From Actinobacteria bacterium OK074 (lineage in GTDB: Bacteria > Actinomycetota > Actinomycetes > Streptomycetales > Streptomycetaceae): a stretch of DNA of 64,000 nt. The notes below the pieces were generated by a model that saw only the letters and a list, made by a program, of their open reading frames with translations, was not told where the DNA came from and did not search any database. Shown in pieces: positions 43,961-52,791 of the stretch. Location: positions 1-64,000 of the forward strand of contig LJCV01000254.1 in assembly GCA_001298575.1 (NCBI GenBank). Reading direction: 5' to 3'. The position numbers were made by a program, and so were the translations under genes. Within the stretch, counting starts at the first letter, position 1. Each line of letters opens with the position of its first letter.

Positions 43961-45118
43961 GTGCGCATCGGCACCGGACGCCACCGCAGGACCCGCACCC
44001 TCTCGATCGCCGCCGCCGTGGCGCTCTCCGCGGGAGCCGGCGGCGTCTACCTCGGCCTCGCCAGGAACGGCGCCCAGGCCGCCGGCACCACGGTCACCGT
44101 CTCCACCACCGCCCAGTTGCAGACGGCGGTCGCGGGTGCCGCGGCGGGTACGGTCATCCAGGTCCGCGGCGGCACCTACTACCCGACGGCCACCCTCAAG
44201 TCCACGGCGAACGGCACCGGTTCGGCCCGGATCTCGCTCCAGGCGTACGGCAGCGAGAAGGTGAGGATCGACGGCTCCAAGCTGCCCGCGGGCTCCTGGC
44301 TCGCCGGGATCTACGGCGACAACTGGACCGTCCAGAACCTCACCTTCCAGAACTCCCCGGCCCAGGGCTTCGTCGTGACCTCGTCCGTCGGCGGCGTCTT
44401 CAAGAACCTCGTCACCGCCGACAACGGCGACTCCGGCTTCACCCTGCGCGGCGACGGCACGAGCGACAACCTCGTGCAGAACCTGGACAGTTACGGCAAC
44501 TACGACCCGGCGGGCCACGGCCAGAACGCCGACGGCATCGCCATCAAGTTCGGCTCCGGCACCGGCAACAAGGTCACCGGCGCCCGCCTGTACAACAACT
44601 CGGACGACGGCCTCGACCTCTGGCAGTTCTCCTCGCCCGTCACCATCGAGCACTCCTGGGCCTACGGCAACGGCAAGAACCGCTGGGGCGACACGGCGTT
44701 CGAGGGCAACGGGAACGGGTTCAAGCTGGGCGGCGGCGGGGTGGCCGTCGCGCACGTGGTCAACCGTGACGCGGCCTGGGACAACACGTTGAACGGGTTC
44801 ACCGAGAACTCCAACACCGGGGCGATCGTGCTGAACCGCAACACGGCCTACGCCAACGGGCAGGCGGGGTTCTTCTTCGCCACGGGGAAGGCACGGCTGG
44901 CGCGCAATCTCGCGGTGGGGAACGCCGGCGGGCTGTCCAAGTTGAGCAAGTCCACTGTGTCCGCGGCCAACAACTGGGATGCGGGTGTTGCGACTCCGTC
45001 GTTCGTGTCGACCAACGCCGCCGCCGCGTACGGGGTTCGGCAGGCCGACGGGGCCTTGCCTGTGACCACGTTTCTGACCACCGCCTCGGTGGCCACTCTC
45101 GGCACGGCCATGAACTGA
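43961..45118 (+). CDS. Secreted pectate lyase-like beta-helix protein (PL9 type), second copy
   Basis: The 385-residue paralog of the PL9-type lyase at 39.3 kb shares identical runs such as VIQVRGGTYYPTATL, GNGFKLGG and GFTENSNTGA, with the same AIKFGSG lysine region. Its N-terminus is an unusual signal anchor (IAAAVALSAGAGGVYLGLA). GTG 43961 follows AGGAAAGGA. The last 60 codons use more T-ending codons than the body of the gene. It is secreted and acts on polygalacturonate; two copies suggest different product or calcium preferences. Confidence 0.84.
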   Translation: MRIGTGRHRRTRTLSIAAAVALSAGAGGVYLGLARNGAQAAGTTVTVSTTAQLQTAVAGAAAGTVIQVRGGTYYPTATLKSTANGTGSARISLQAYGSEKVRIDGSKLPAGSWLAGIYGDNWTVQNLTFQNSPAQGFVVTSSVGGVFKNLVTADNGDSGFTLRGDGTSDNLVQNLDSYGNYDPAGHGQNADGIAIKFGSGTGNKVTGARLYNNSDDGLDLWQFSSPVTIEHSWAYGNGKNRWGDTAFEGNGNGFKLGGGGVAVAHVVNRDAAWDNTLNGFTENSNTGAIVLNRNTAYANGQAGFFFATGKARLARNLAVGNAGGLSKLSKSTVSAANNWDAGVATPSFVSTNAAAAYGVRQADGALPVTTFLTTASVATLGTAMN

Positions 45119-45130
45119 GTGCCACCTGGG

Positions 45131-45190
45131 GTGGTTTGGGGGACTGCGCGTCCGTCGTGGCCGGCCGCGCAGTTCCCCGCGCCCCCAAAA
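45131..45190. repeat. Dispersed intergenic GC-rich element between convergent genes
   Basis: A variant of the CGCGCAGTTCCCCGCGCCCC element common in Streptomyces intergenic DNA fills most of the 97-bp gap between the second PL9-type gene and the rhamnogalacturonan lyase gene. It could serve both as terminator. Confidence 0.5.
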
Positions 45191-45215
45191 CGCTGCACTC
45201 AAGTAAGCGGATCCA

Positions 45216-46952
45216 TCAGGCCAGCAGGTCTACGCAGTCGAACGACGTCCCGGGGCTCAAGTACGTCTCCCCGGTCGAACCGCTCACCACATTGAGCTTC
45301 AGCACGTTGTACTGCGACACGTCCGAACGCCACGCGCTCGACGGCACGTTGAACGTGAAGGTGTGGTTGTTCCCCCGGTACGACCCCGTCGTCAGCGAGC
45401 GCGTCGACGGCTGGGCGGGAGCCGAAGGCACCGCCGAGACCCAGTCGTTGACCGTCACCCGGGGGCGGCCGTTCGCGAAGGCGTCCGTCACGCCGACCCG
45501 CAGGGTGCGGGCCGCGGCGGCCTGTGCGGCGGTCAGCCTGAAGTAGATCAGGATGCCGTCGTTGACGTTCTGCCACATGTACGCGGGGAAGGACTTCGCC
45601 GCGTCCGCGCTGCCGATCGTGACGTTGCCGGTCCACTTCGCCGCCCGCGCGTCGGACGGGTGCGCGTAGGTCATCAGCTCGGCGTTCTTGAACTCGCCGG
45701 GCGTGCCGTTCCAGTCGCCGAGCCGCCACACGGTCCGCGCGGCCGAGGGGTCGCCCGCGATCGTGATGGTGTGCAGCGAGGCCGTGCCGCCCGCCGTGAC
45801 CTTCACCGACTCGGTGTGCACGGCGAGTTCGCCCTTGTGGACGGTGAGCGTGTACGTCCCCGGGAGCATCCCCTTGCAGGAGAAGGCGCCGGTGGCGGGC
45901 GCCGCCTTCGTCCAGTACTGGGCGTCCGTGTTCGCGAAGGTCACCGTGTAGTCGTACGCCGGGTCCATGCCCTTGAGGCCGACGCCCGCCACCCGGCCGC
46001 GCCCGGCGGCGCCGACCCAGCCGGTGATGCCGAGGCCGTCCACCCACGAGGTGTCGAGGTTCGCGTGGAAGAGGGCGGCGGAAGGGGCCTCGCCGTCCGT
46101 GCAGGCGACGACGTACGGGCCCTGGAGGCCGAAGCGTTCCGGCTCCGTCTGGGCCTCGTTGTAGTGCAGGATCTCGTACAGGCCCGCGCCCAGTTCGTTC
46201 GAGTGGCGCAGCAGGGAGCGGTAGAAGGGGCCGCCGGACGCCTTCTCGTGGTTGGAACGGACCAGCCACAGACCGGCCTTGCCGGTGGTGAAGCCGACGT
46301 AGTCGTAGTCGATGGTCCGCTTGCCCGAGTAGTGCTTGGAGTGCGTGGTGCCGTCCGAGCGCCGCCAGACGTCACCGGCCTCGATCACCTTGTCCTGCGC
46401 GGTGTTCCAGGCGTCCGAGCCCGTGTTGGGGAAGATGCCCGGCCGCACGCGCACGAGGTAGCGGGTCGCGGTGAAGGAGGCGTCCGCCTTGTTCGTCCAC
46501 AGGTAGATGTTGTTCTGGCCGCTGCGGGCCGCGTACCAGTGGGTGATCGGGCCGTGCACGACCTTGATCAGAATCGTCCCGCCGGTCTGCTTGAGCGTGA
46601 CCGTGGACGTGCCGAGGCCCGACTCGACGTGCGAGTGGCGGCCGCCGTAACCCTCGTACTCCTTGCCCCGGTAGACCAGCGAGGTGAGGTCGCCGGTCGA
46701 CTTGGAGACCTTGAAGGTGAGCGCGGCGCCGGTGGTGACGACGTAGTCGTGGCCGTCGTCGGTGTAGCCGAAACCGGCGGCCGAGGCCGAGGAGAGGAGG
46801 CCGGTGCCGCCCGCGACGGCGGCGCCGGTGGCGGCCACGCCGAGCGCGGAGGCCCCGAGCACCCGTCTGCGGGTGAGATGCTGCTTGTGGCGGCCGGCTC
46901 TGCCGGATGTCCCGGATGAGTCGGATATGCCGGATGTGCTGTGCGTGCTCAA
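45216..46952 (-). CDS. Secreted rhamnogalacturonan lyase, family PL4
   Basis: The 578-residue protein starts at TTG 46952, supported by GGAG 7 nt upstream. It carries a twin-arginine export signal (TRRRVLGASALG) and a hydrophobic core ending SSASA. The catalytic beta-sandwich (about 60-310) includes GPITHWYAARSGQNNIYLW and YDYVGFTTGKAGLWLV. A fibronectin-III-like domain (GLGITGWVGAAGRGRVAGVG) and a C-terminal carbohydrate-binding-like sandwich follow, the standard PL4 order. It cleaves the rhamnogalacturonan-I backbone after acetyl removal, matching the acetylesterase at 34.8 kb. Confidence 0.88.
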   Translation of the reverse strand: MSTHSTSGISDSSGTSGRAGRHKQHLTRRRVLGASALGVAATGAAVAGGTGLLSSASAAGFGYTDDGHDYVVTTGAALTFKVSKSTGDLTSLVYRGKEYEGYGGRHSHVESGLGTSTVTLKQTGGTILIKVVHGPITHWYAARSGQNNIYLWTNKADASFTATRYLVRVRPGIFPNTGSDAWNTAQDKVIEAGDVWRRSDGTTHSKHYSGKRTIDYDYVGFTTGKAGLWLVRSNHEKASGGPFYRSLLRHSNELGAGLYEILHYNEAQTEPERFGLQGPYVVACTDGEAPSAALFHANLDTSWVDGLGITGWVGAAGRGRVAGVGLKGMDPAYDYTVTFANTDAQYWTKAAPATGAFSCKGMLPGTYTLTVHKGELAVHTESVKVTAGGTASLHTITIAGDPSAARTVWRLGDWNGTPGEFKNAELMTYAHPSDARAAKWTGNVTIGSADAAKSFPAYMWQNVNDGILIYFRLTAAQAAAARTLRVGVTDAFANGRPRVTVNDWVSAVPSAPAQPSTRSLTTGSYRGNNHTFTFNVPSSAWRSDVSQYNVLKLNVVSGSTGETYLSPGTSFDCVDLLA

Positions 46953-47000
46953 GGCCGTACTCCGTCGCGCGAGTTATGTCACCTATGGGTGAGATGAGTG

Positions 47001-47831
47001 CTACTGGTACGTGATGTCAGAGGACTTGTAGTGGCATGCGGTTCCATCCGGGCCGCTGCGGAGCGAGGTCGGCTCCTTGCCGCTGCTGTTGCCCTTGAAC
47101 TCCTGGCAGACCTTGGCCTTCTTCTTGGTGTCGCCGTGGATGCGGATCTTCGACAGGGTCGCGGTGTCGCCGTAGTTGGCGTTCACGCCGACGACGTCCT
47201 TGATCGGATACGTCACGTCGATGTCGCTCAGCGTGATCGACCGCTTGTACTGCGTCTTGCAGTTGCCGCACGAACGGACCAGCTTCCCGGCGTCCTTGAC
47301 CTGGAAGCCGGTCACGCTGAGCTTCCCGGCGCCGTTGAACTGGAGGACCTTGTCGTCGGCCTTCTGGGCGCCGCCGCCGATCACCTTGTAGACGGCCGAC
47401 GCCTTCTTGCCCTTGAAGCTGGCCGCGTCCTCGCCGACGTCCAGCCACCACACGTTCCGCAGGGTGCAACTGCCCAGGCAGTGCACGCCGTCCGCGGCCG
47501 GGGTGCCGATGATCACGTTCTTGAGGACCGCGCCGTCCTTCAGCTCGAACACCGGGTCCTGGTCCTCGGCCTGGTCCGACGTGCCCAGCGCGCCGGTGCC
47601 GTAGTACTTCTGGAGGTGGCCATCGTACGACTTCGACACCGTGATCGTCTTGGCGACCGCCTTGTTGCCCGTGGCCTTGGGCCAGGTGGTGGCGGCACCG
47701 GCGGAGGAGAGCAGCGACGTCGTGAGGATCGCCGCCCCGGTGATGCCCAGGGCCGCGGTCCCGCCGATCACCGCCCGCCGTCGGGTGACGGTACGGCGAT
47801 GGCGGACGCGCTGTTCGGCTCGTGCAGTCAT
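47001..47831 (-). CDS. Secreted pectate lyase, family PL3
   Basis: The 276-residue small beta-helix lyase has a twin-Arg N-terminus (TVTRRRAVIGGTAALG) and a signal ending SSAGA. PL3 features include DQDPVFELKDGAVLKNVIIG, DGVHCLGSCTLRNVWW, DVGEDAASFKG and DKVLQFNGAGKL. It is calcium-dependent and prefers low-methylated pectate. ATG 47831 follows AAGGA. It is the last pectin gene on this side, 48 bp upstream (in transcription direction) of the PL4 gene, so the two are probably co-transcribed. Confidence 0.9.
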   Translation of the reverse strand: MTARAEQRVRHRRTVTRRRAVIGGTAALGITGAAILTTSLLSSAGAATTWPKATGNKAVAKTITVSKSYDGHLQKYYGTGALGTSDQAEDQDPVFELKDGAVLKNVIIGTPAADGVHCLGSCTLRNVWWLDVGEDAASFKGKKASAVYKVIGGGAQKADDKVLQFNGAGKLSVTGFQVKDAGKLVRSCGNCKTQYKRSITLSDIDVTYPIKDVVGVNANYGDTATLSKIRIHGDTKKKAKVCQEFKGNSSGKEPTSLRSGPDGTACHYKSSDITYQ

Positions 47832-47918
47832 GCCCAATTCCTTGCGTGGGAGAGGATCTTCGTCTCCTGGTCGCCACGGGTGGGGAAAGGGTTGCCGCGT
47901 CTTCGGGAAATCTTTGCC

Positions 47919-47996
47919 CGGTCCGCGAAGGCCGGTTCACGAAGAGCGGTTCACGAAGGCCGGTCCGCGAAGGCCGGTTCGCGAACGACGGTCTAC
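47919..47996. repeat. 14-bp tandem repeat, about five and a half units, over an anti-sigma-like gene 3' end
   Basis: Units of consensus GAAGGCCGGTTCAC run from 47927 to 47996, with a partial unit before them. The stop codon of the gene to the right (complement of 47993-47995) lies in the last unit. The period is not a multiple of three. The array lies between that gene and the PL3 promoter region. Confidence 0.8.
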
Positions 47997-48838
47997 GAAT
48001 CGCCCTCGTCGGCGCCGGAGTCGGCGTCCTGGGCCGCGAACTTCCCCTTCACGGCGAGCTGTTGGCCGCCGGAGGTGCCCGTCGCCGTGTACGAGTCGGC
48101 GTCGGCGTCGCGACCGCCCTGCTCGTGGCTGTACTGGCCGGCGAACACCCACTCGCCCACCGCGACCGTACGGCCCGCCTTGAGCACCCACGTGTAGACC
48201 AGGAAGCCGTCCCGCTCCTCGACGGTCTGGGCGAAGTCCTGTTCGGGCAGGGACCGCCAGGCGCCCGCCGAACTCACCCCGCCCGTCTGGGCGATCCTCA
48301 ACCGCACGGTCAGCGCGGTGAGTTGCTTCGACGTCTTCAGCGTGACGTTGCTCTGCGCCCAGTAGTCGTTGCTGTGCGGGTCCACCGAACCGTCCGACCA
48401 CAGCGGACCGTCCTGCACACCGGACGCCCGCACGGTCGATGTGACCGTGGGGGTCGGCGAAGGGGTCACCTTGGTGGAGCCCGAACTCGGGGCGGGGACA
48501 ACGGGGTTGACCGGACGGCGGGTCGTCGCGTCGGGCGAGGGGGTCGGCGTCGGAGTCGGGGTCGGCGAGACCGCGACCGTGTCCTGCGCGGGCGTCTTGT
48601 CGTCGGTGACCACCGAGGCGACCGCGTAGCCGCCCACCGCGAGCACCCCCGCGACCGCGGCCGTGGCACCCACCACCCGGGCCCAGGCGAACACCGGCGG
48701 ACGGGTGGCCTTCCGGCTCGGCCGGGACCCCCTGGCCATGCCGCGTTCCACGCGGGCCAGGATGCGCGCGCGGTCGGGCTCGTACGCCTCGGCCGCATCC
48801 CGCAGCCCGGCGCGCAGCTCGTCGTGCACGTCCTTCAT
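47993..48838 (-). CDS. Membrane-anchored anti-sigma-like protein
   Basis: The 281-residue protein has a cytoplasmic N-terminal region (MKDVHDELRAGLRDAAEAYE, then basic), one membrane helix (about 50-78), a Pro/Thr/Ser stalk (TPTPTPTPSPD) and an extracellular domain with WAQSNVTLKTSKQLTALTVR. ATG 48838 overlaps the stop of an ECF sigma gene by 4 bp. This layout is that of a sigma-regulator pair in which the membrane protein senses an outside signal. No zinc-finger anti-sigma motif is visible, so the role is inferred from context. Confidence 0.7.
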   Translation of the reverse strand: MKDVHDELRAGLRDAAEAYEPDRARILARVERGMARGSRPSRKATRPPVFAWARVVGATAAVAGVLAVGGYAVASVVTDDKTPAQDTVAVSPTPTPTPTPSPDATTRRPVNPVVPAPSSGSTKVTPSPTPTVTSTVRASGVQDGPLWSDGSVDPHSNDYWAQSNVTLKTSKQLTALTVRLRIAQTGGVSSAGAWRSLPEQDFAQTVEERDGFLVYTWVLKAGRTVAVGEWVFAGQYSHEQGGRDADADSYTATGTSGGQQLAVKGKFAAQDADSGADEGDS

Positions 48839-49401
48839 CGGTCCCTCCTTCCCGTGCCGCCCGTGCGGACCACCGTCGCGTGAACGCGCGGCGGGGCCCC
48901 TTCGGTGCCCAGGAGCCGCTGCAACTCGGCCATACCCTTCGAGGTCTGGCTCTTCACCGTACCGACCGAGACGCCGAGCGCGAGCGCGGTGTCCTTCTCG
49001 GAGAGATCGAAAGCATGGCGCAGGACCACACAGGCGCGCTTGCGGAACGGCAGCCTGCGCAGCGCCTCCTGCACGTCGATGACGGCGGATACGTCGGGGT
49101 TCTCCGTCTTCTCCTCGCGCTGCGACCAGAAGAGCGTGATCCGTCTTCGTTCACGGACGGCGCTGCGGATCCTCGTGCGGGCGAGGTTGGCGACCACTCC
49201 GCGCGCGTACGCCACCGGGTGGTCGGCCGCGCGGACCCGGTCCCAGCGGTGCCACAGGGCGAGCAGCGCGTCCGCGGCGAGATCGTCGGCGGCGTCCGCC
49301 TCGCCGGTCAACAAGTGGGCGAGCCGGGCCAGTTCGGCGTAGTTGCGCTCGAAGAAGGCGTGGAACTCCTCCGCGGCGGTGTCGTCGACGACCGTGCCCA
49401 C
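48835..49401 (-). CDS. SigE-type ECF RNA polymerase sigma factor
   Basis: The 188-residue sigma-70 family protein has region 2 (about 12-80; FFERNYAELARLAHLLTG, ALLALWHRWDRV) and region 4 (about 110-165; LRRLPFRKRACVVLRHAFDLS, VGTVKSQTSKGMAEL). It resembles the actinobacterial SigE family of ECF factors. GTG 49401 follows GAGGAGAG. It overlaps its membrane-protein partner. The regulon is unknown; the nearest genes on the same strand are pectin lyases. Confidence 0.88.
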   Translation of the reverse strand: MGTVVDDTAAEEFHAFFERNYAELARLAHLLTGEADAADDLAADALLALWHRWDRVRAADHPVAYARGVVANLARTRIRSAVRERRRITLFWSQREEKTENPDVSAVIDVQEALRRLPFRKRACVVLRHAFDLSEKDTALALGVSVGTVKSQTSKGMAELQRLLGTEGAPPRVHATVVRTGGTGRRDR

Positions 49402-49719
49402 GGGCGATCTCTCCTCGCTGCGGGTACCTGTGTTACCTGCGGGAATGTGCGTGTCACGTAGATGCCATGTGAACGTCCGGAGTGCACCGGAACGAGATCC
49501 GGAACTGTAGCAGCACAGGTGTGCGCGTCTGCGAAGTGTGTGTGAAGGACGGGGGTGCGGGCGGGAGTTGGGCGCGCGGGGCAGGGCGATCCCCGGTCCC
49601 GAGATCCGTGGGCGCGGTCAGCGATTCCGTAACACGCCGAAAACCTGGGGAACGTTCGGCACGGGAACAATCCAGCCAGCATCCGCGCAACCGATCATCA
49701 GGCGACGAGGAGTACCCGC
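49402..49719. other. Gene-free divergent spacer upstream of the sigma factor and NCS2 permease
   Basis: This 318-bp region holds no supportable gene. CCGGAAC occurs twice within 20 bp near 49488, and GGGAAC occurs near 49650 and 49664. The GGAAC core resembles -35 elements of some ECF sigma factors, but I cannot find matching -10 elements with correct spacing. I see no purine riboswitch despite the downstream purine permease. Confidence 0.4.
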
Positions 49720-51171
49720 ATGTCCGACCCACAGAAGGTCACCGACCGGCCAAGTGCCGTACAGCACCCGGTCCGTGGCCTCGACTGGTTCTTCCGGATC
49801 TCCGAACGGGGGTCCACCTTCGGCCGGGAGATACGCGGCGGATTCGCCACGTTCTTCACGATGGCCTACATCCTCGTCCTGAACCCCATCATCCTGCACA
49901 GCTCGAAGGACAAATTCGGCCACACCCTCGACTCGGCCCAACTCGCCACCGCCACCGCCCTGGTGGCCGCGGTGATGACCGTCGTCATGGGCGTCGGCGG
50001 CAACCTCCCGCTCGCGCTGGCCACCGGGCTCGGCCTCAACGCGGTCGTCGCCTTCACCATCGCCCCGATGATGAGCTGGGACGACGCGATGGGCCTGGTC
50101 GTCCTGGAGGGCGTGGTGATCTGCGTCCTCGTGGTCACCGGGCTGCGCGAGGCGATCATGCACGCCATCCCGCAGTCGCTGAAGCAGGCGATCAGCGTCG
50201 GCATCGGTCTGTTCATCGCGTTCATCGGCTTCGTCGACGCCGGGTTCGTGACCCGGATCCCGGACATCGCCGACACCACCGTGCCGGTGCAGCTGGGCGC
50301 CTCCGGGACGCTCACCGGGTGGCCGGTTCTCGTCTTCTGCCTCGGTGTCCTGCTGACGATCGCGCTGATCGCCCGCCGGGTGAAGGGCGCGATCCTGATC
50401 AGCATCGTCGCCATGACGGTCCTCGCGATCATCATCGACTCGGTCGCCGACAACACCGTCTGGGGCCTGACCACCCCGAAGATCCCCGACGACCTCGTGG
50501 CCTCGCCCGACTTCGGACTGATCGGTCACTTCAGCCTGTTCGGGGCCTTCGATCAGGTCAGCGTCATCACCGTCGTCCTGCTGGTCTTCACCCTGATCCT
50601 GTCGGACTTCTTCGACACCATGGGCACGGTCGTCGGCATCACCACCGAGGCGGGGCTGCTCGGCGACGACGGCAAGGTGCCCAACCTCGGGCGCGTCCTG
50701 CTCATCGACGGGGCCGCGGCGGTCGCGGGCGGCGCGGCCTCCGCCTCCTCGGCGACGGCGTACGTCGAGTCGGCGGCCGGCGTCGGCGAGGGCGCCCGCA
50801 CGGGCTTCGCGAACCTGATCACCGGCGGCCTGTTCGCCTGCGCGCTGTTCCTCAGCCCGATCCTGACGATCGTCCCGCTCCAGGCGGCGGCCCCGGCGCT
50901 GGTCGCGGTCGGGTTCATGATGATGACCCAGGTCAAGAAGATCGACTGGGACAAGTACGAGATCGCGATCCCGTCGTTCCTGACCATCGCCGCCATGCCG
51001 TTCACCTACTCGATCACCGCGGGCATCGGCGCGGGCTTCGTCTCCTACGTCCTCCTCAAGACGGTCCTGGGGAAGGCGAAGGAGGTGCACTGGCTGCTGT
51101 GGACGGTGTCGGTGCTGTTCTTCGTGTACTTCGCGATCGACCCGATCGAGCAGCTGGTGGGCGCCAAGTAG
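49720..51171 (+). CDS. NCS2-family purine permease (AzgA-like)
   Basis: The 483-residue membrane protein has about 13 hydrophobic segments. TFFTMAYILVLNPIIL, ATGLGLNAVVAF, and DFFDTMGTVVGI plus SSATAYVESAAGV are diagnostic of the AzgA-like branch of NCS2, which imports adenine, guanine or hypoxanthine by proton symport. ATG 49720 follows ACGAGGAG. It stands alone between the sigma factor and the penicillin-binding protein. Confidence 0.9.
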   Translation: MSDPQKVTDRPSAVQHPVRGLDWFFRISERGSTFGREIRGGFATFFTMAYILVLNPIILHSSKDKFGHTLDSAQLATATALVAAVMTVVMGVGGNLPLALATGLGLNAVVAFTIAPMMSWDDAMGLVVLEGVVICVLVVTGLREAIMHAIPQSLKQAISVGIGLFIAFIGFVDAGFVTRIPDIADTTVPVQLGASGTLTGWPVLVFCLGVLLTIALIARRVKGAILISIVAMTVLAIIIDSVADNTVWGLTTPKIPDDLVASPDFGLIGHFSLFGAFDQVSVITVVLLVFTLILSDFFDTMGTVVGITTEAGLLGDDGKVPNLGRVLLIDGAAAVAGGAASASSATAYVESAAGVGEGARTGFANLITGGLFACALFLSPILTIVPLQAAAPALVAVGFMMMTQVKKIDWDKYEIAIPSFLTIAAMPFTYSITAGIGAGFVSYVLLKTVLGKAKEVHWLLWTVSVLFFVYFAIDPIEQLVGAK

Positions 51172-51212
51172 CCCACGGCGAAGCCGAGTCGCGAGGGTGA
51201 CGGGGGCGGTGC

Positions 51213-52661
51213 TCAGTTCTTGAGTGCCGCCTCCATCATCGCCTTCGCCACCGGCGCGGCCAGCCCGTTCCCGCTGACCTCGGAGCGGGCCGCGTCCGAC
51301 TGCTCGATGATCACCGCTACGGCGACCTCCTTGCCGTCGGCCTTCCCGTACGACGTGAACCAGGCGTACGGCGTCTGGCTGTTGTTCTCGCCGTGCTGGG
51401 CCGTGCCCGTCTTGCCGCCCACCGTCACCCCGGCTATCCGCGCGTTCGTCCCGGTGCCGTCCGTGATGACGCTCTGCATCGCCGACTGCAACTGGGAGGC
51501 TGTCGACGCGCTGACGATCCGCTTCGTGGACGTGTCGGAGTCGTAGTCCTTGAGGACGTTGCCGCTGCCGTCCGTGGTCTGCGACACCATGTGCGGCGAG
51601 ACCAGCTCCCCGCCGTTCGCTATCGCCGCCGACACCATCGCCATCTGCAACGGCGTGGCCGTCACGTCGAACTGGCCGATGCCGGTGAGTGCGGTCTCGG
51701 CGCTGTCCATCTTCGTCGGGTACACGCTCGCGTACGCCCGCACCGGCATGTCCAGCGTGCTGTCGTTGAAGCCGAACTTCTCCGCCGTCGCCCGCACCTT
51801 GGCCTGCCCGAGGTCGGCGGCCATCTTCGCGAAGACGGTGTTGCAGGAGTACTCCAGGGCGACCCGGATCGTGGCGTTCTCACAGGGCGCGGACGAACTC
51901 TCGTTCGTGAGGGTCGTGCGCGTCTCGGGCAGTGTGTACGGGTTCGGGCTGTCCGTCTTCTCGTCCACCGACGAGTACAGCCCGTCCTCCAGCGCGGCGG
52001 CGGCCACCACCAGCTTGAACGTGGACCCCGGCGGCAGCGCCTGCCGCAGCGCCCGGTTGACCATCGGCTTGTCGCTGGACGTGGTCAGCTTCTTCCACGC
52101 GGCCGAGTCGTCCGAACCGGCGATCGACGACGGGTCGTACGACGGCGTCGAGACCACCGCGAGGATCTTGCCCGTGGTCGGGTCGATCGCGACGGCCGCG
52201 CCCTTCTTGTCGCCGAGCGCGTCGTACGCGGCCTTCTGGACGTCCGGGTCGATCGTCGTGATCACGTTGCCGGGCGCGGCGCGCTCGCCCGTCACCGTGT
52301 CCATGACGGTGGTCAGGCCGCTGTCGGTGCCGTCGAGGAGCTTCTGGTAGATCCCCTCCAACTGCGTGGCGCCGTACACCTGCGAGCTGTAGCCCGTGAC
52401 CGCCGAGTAGAGATCGCCGTCGGTGTACGTGCGCTGGTACGCGAGGTCGCCGCTCGTCGTGCGCTGGGAGCCGGTGACCGACTTTCCGCCCACGATGATG
52501 TTGCCGAGCGGCTCCGCGTACTGCTCGATCACGTTGCGCCGGTTGTCACTGTCGTCCGCGAGGGCCTTCGCGTCGTAGAACTGCACCCAGGTCGCCCGCA
52601 CCAGCAGAGCGAACACCAGGAACAGCGTGAAGACGGAGGCCCGCCTGATCGTCTTGTTCAT
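51213..52661 (-). CDS. Class B penicillin-binding protein (PbpA-like transpeptidase)
   Basis: The 482-residue protein has one N-terminal membrane anchor (about 8-25) and a periplasmic dimerisation region. The transpeptidase domain has all three active-site motifs: S213-T-F-K216 (PGSTFKL), S272-C-N274 (YSCNT) and K416-T-G418 (GGKTGTA). It cross-links peptidoglycan. It looks like the PbpA-type proteins of actinobacteria, but no RodA/FtsW partner is adjacent, so it is a stand-alone paralog. The gene is convergent with the purine permease. Confidence 0.88.
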   Translation of the reverse strand: MNKTIRRASVFTLFLVFALLVRATWVQFYDAKALADDSDNRRNVIEQYAEPLGNIIVGGKSVTGSQRTTSGDLAYQRTYTDGDLYSAVTGYSSQVYGATQLEGIYQKLLDGTDSGLTTVMDTVTGERAAPGNVITTIDPDVQKAAYDALGDKKGAAVAIDPTTGKILAVVSTPSYDPSSIAGSDDSAAWKKLTTSSDKPMVNRALRQALPPGSTFKLVVAAAALEDGLYSSVDEKTDSPNPYTLPETRTTLTNESSSAPCENATIRVALEYSCNTVFAKMAADLGQAKVRATAEKFGFNDSTLDMPVRAYASVYPTKMDSAETALTGIGQFDVTATPLQMAMVSAAIANGGELVSPHMVSQTTDGSGNVLKDYDSDTSTKRIVSASTASQLQSAMQSVITDGTGTNARIAGVTVGGKTGTAQHGENNSQTPYAWFTSYGKADGKEVAVAVIIEQSDAARSEVSGNGLAAPVAKAMMEAALKN

Positions 52662-52743
52662 CCCGATCTGGACGACGAGCGGGATGGGCTGATCGTTCCC
52701 GTTCGCCCGCTTTTCTCATCGGTCCCTCATGAAACCGCTCGTG

Positions 52744-52776
52744 TGAGTGACGGACCCGAGCGACGGACCCGAGTGA
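52744..52776. repeat. 13-bp tandem repeat downstream of the IclR gene
   Basis: GAGTGACGGACCC, GAGCGACGGACCC and a partial GAGTGAC copy follow each other in the spacer between the IclR stop and the PBP start. It is one of several short tandem arrays at gene 3' ends in this window. Confidence 0.6.
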
Positions 52777-52791
52777 CAGTCCAGGGTCACG

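Noticed and set aside
47919..47996. CRISPR array
   Set aside because: Units are 14 bp, contiguous and without spacers, with no cas genes nearby.
49402..49719. Purine riboswitch before the NCS2 permease
   Set aside because: I could not identify the conserved core or paired stems of a purine or guanine aptamer.
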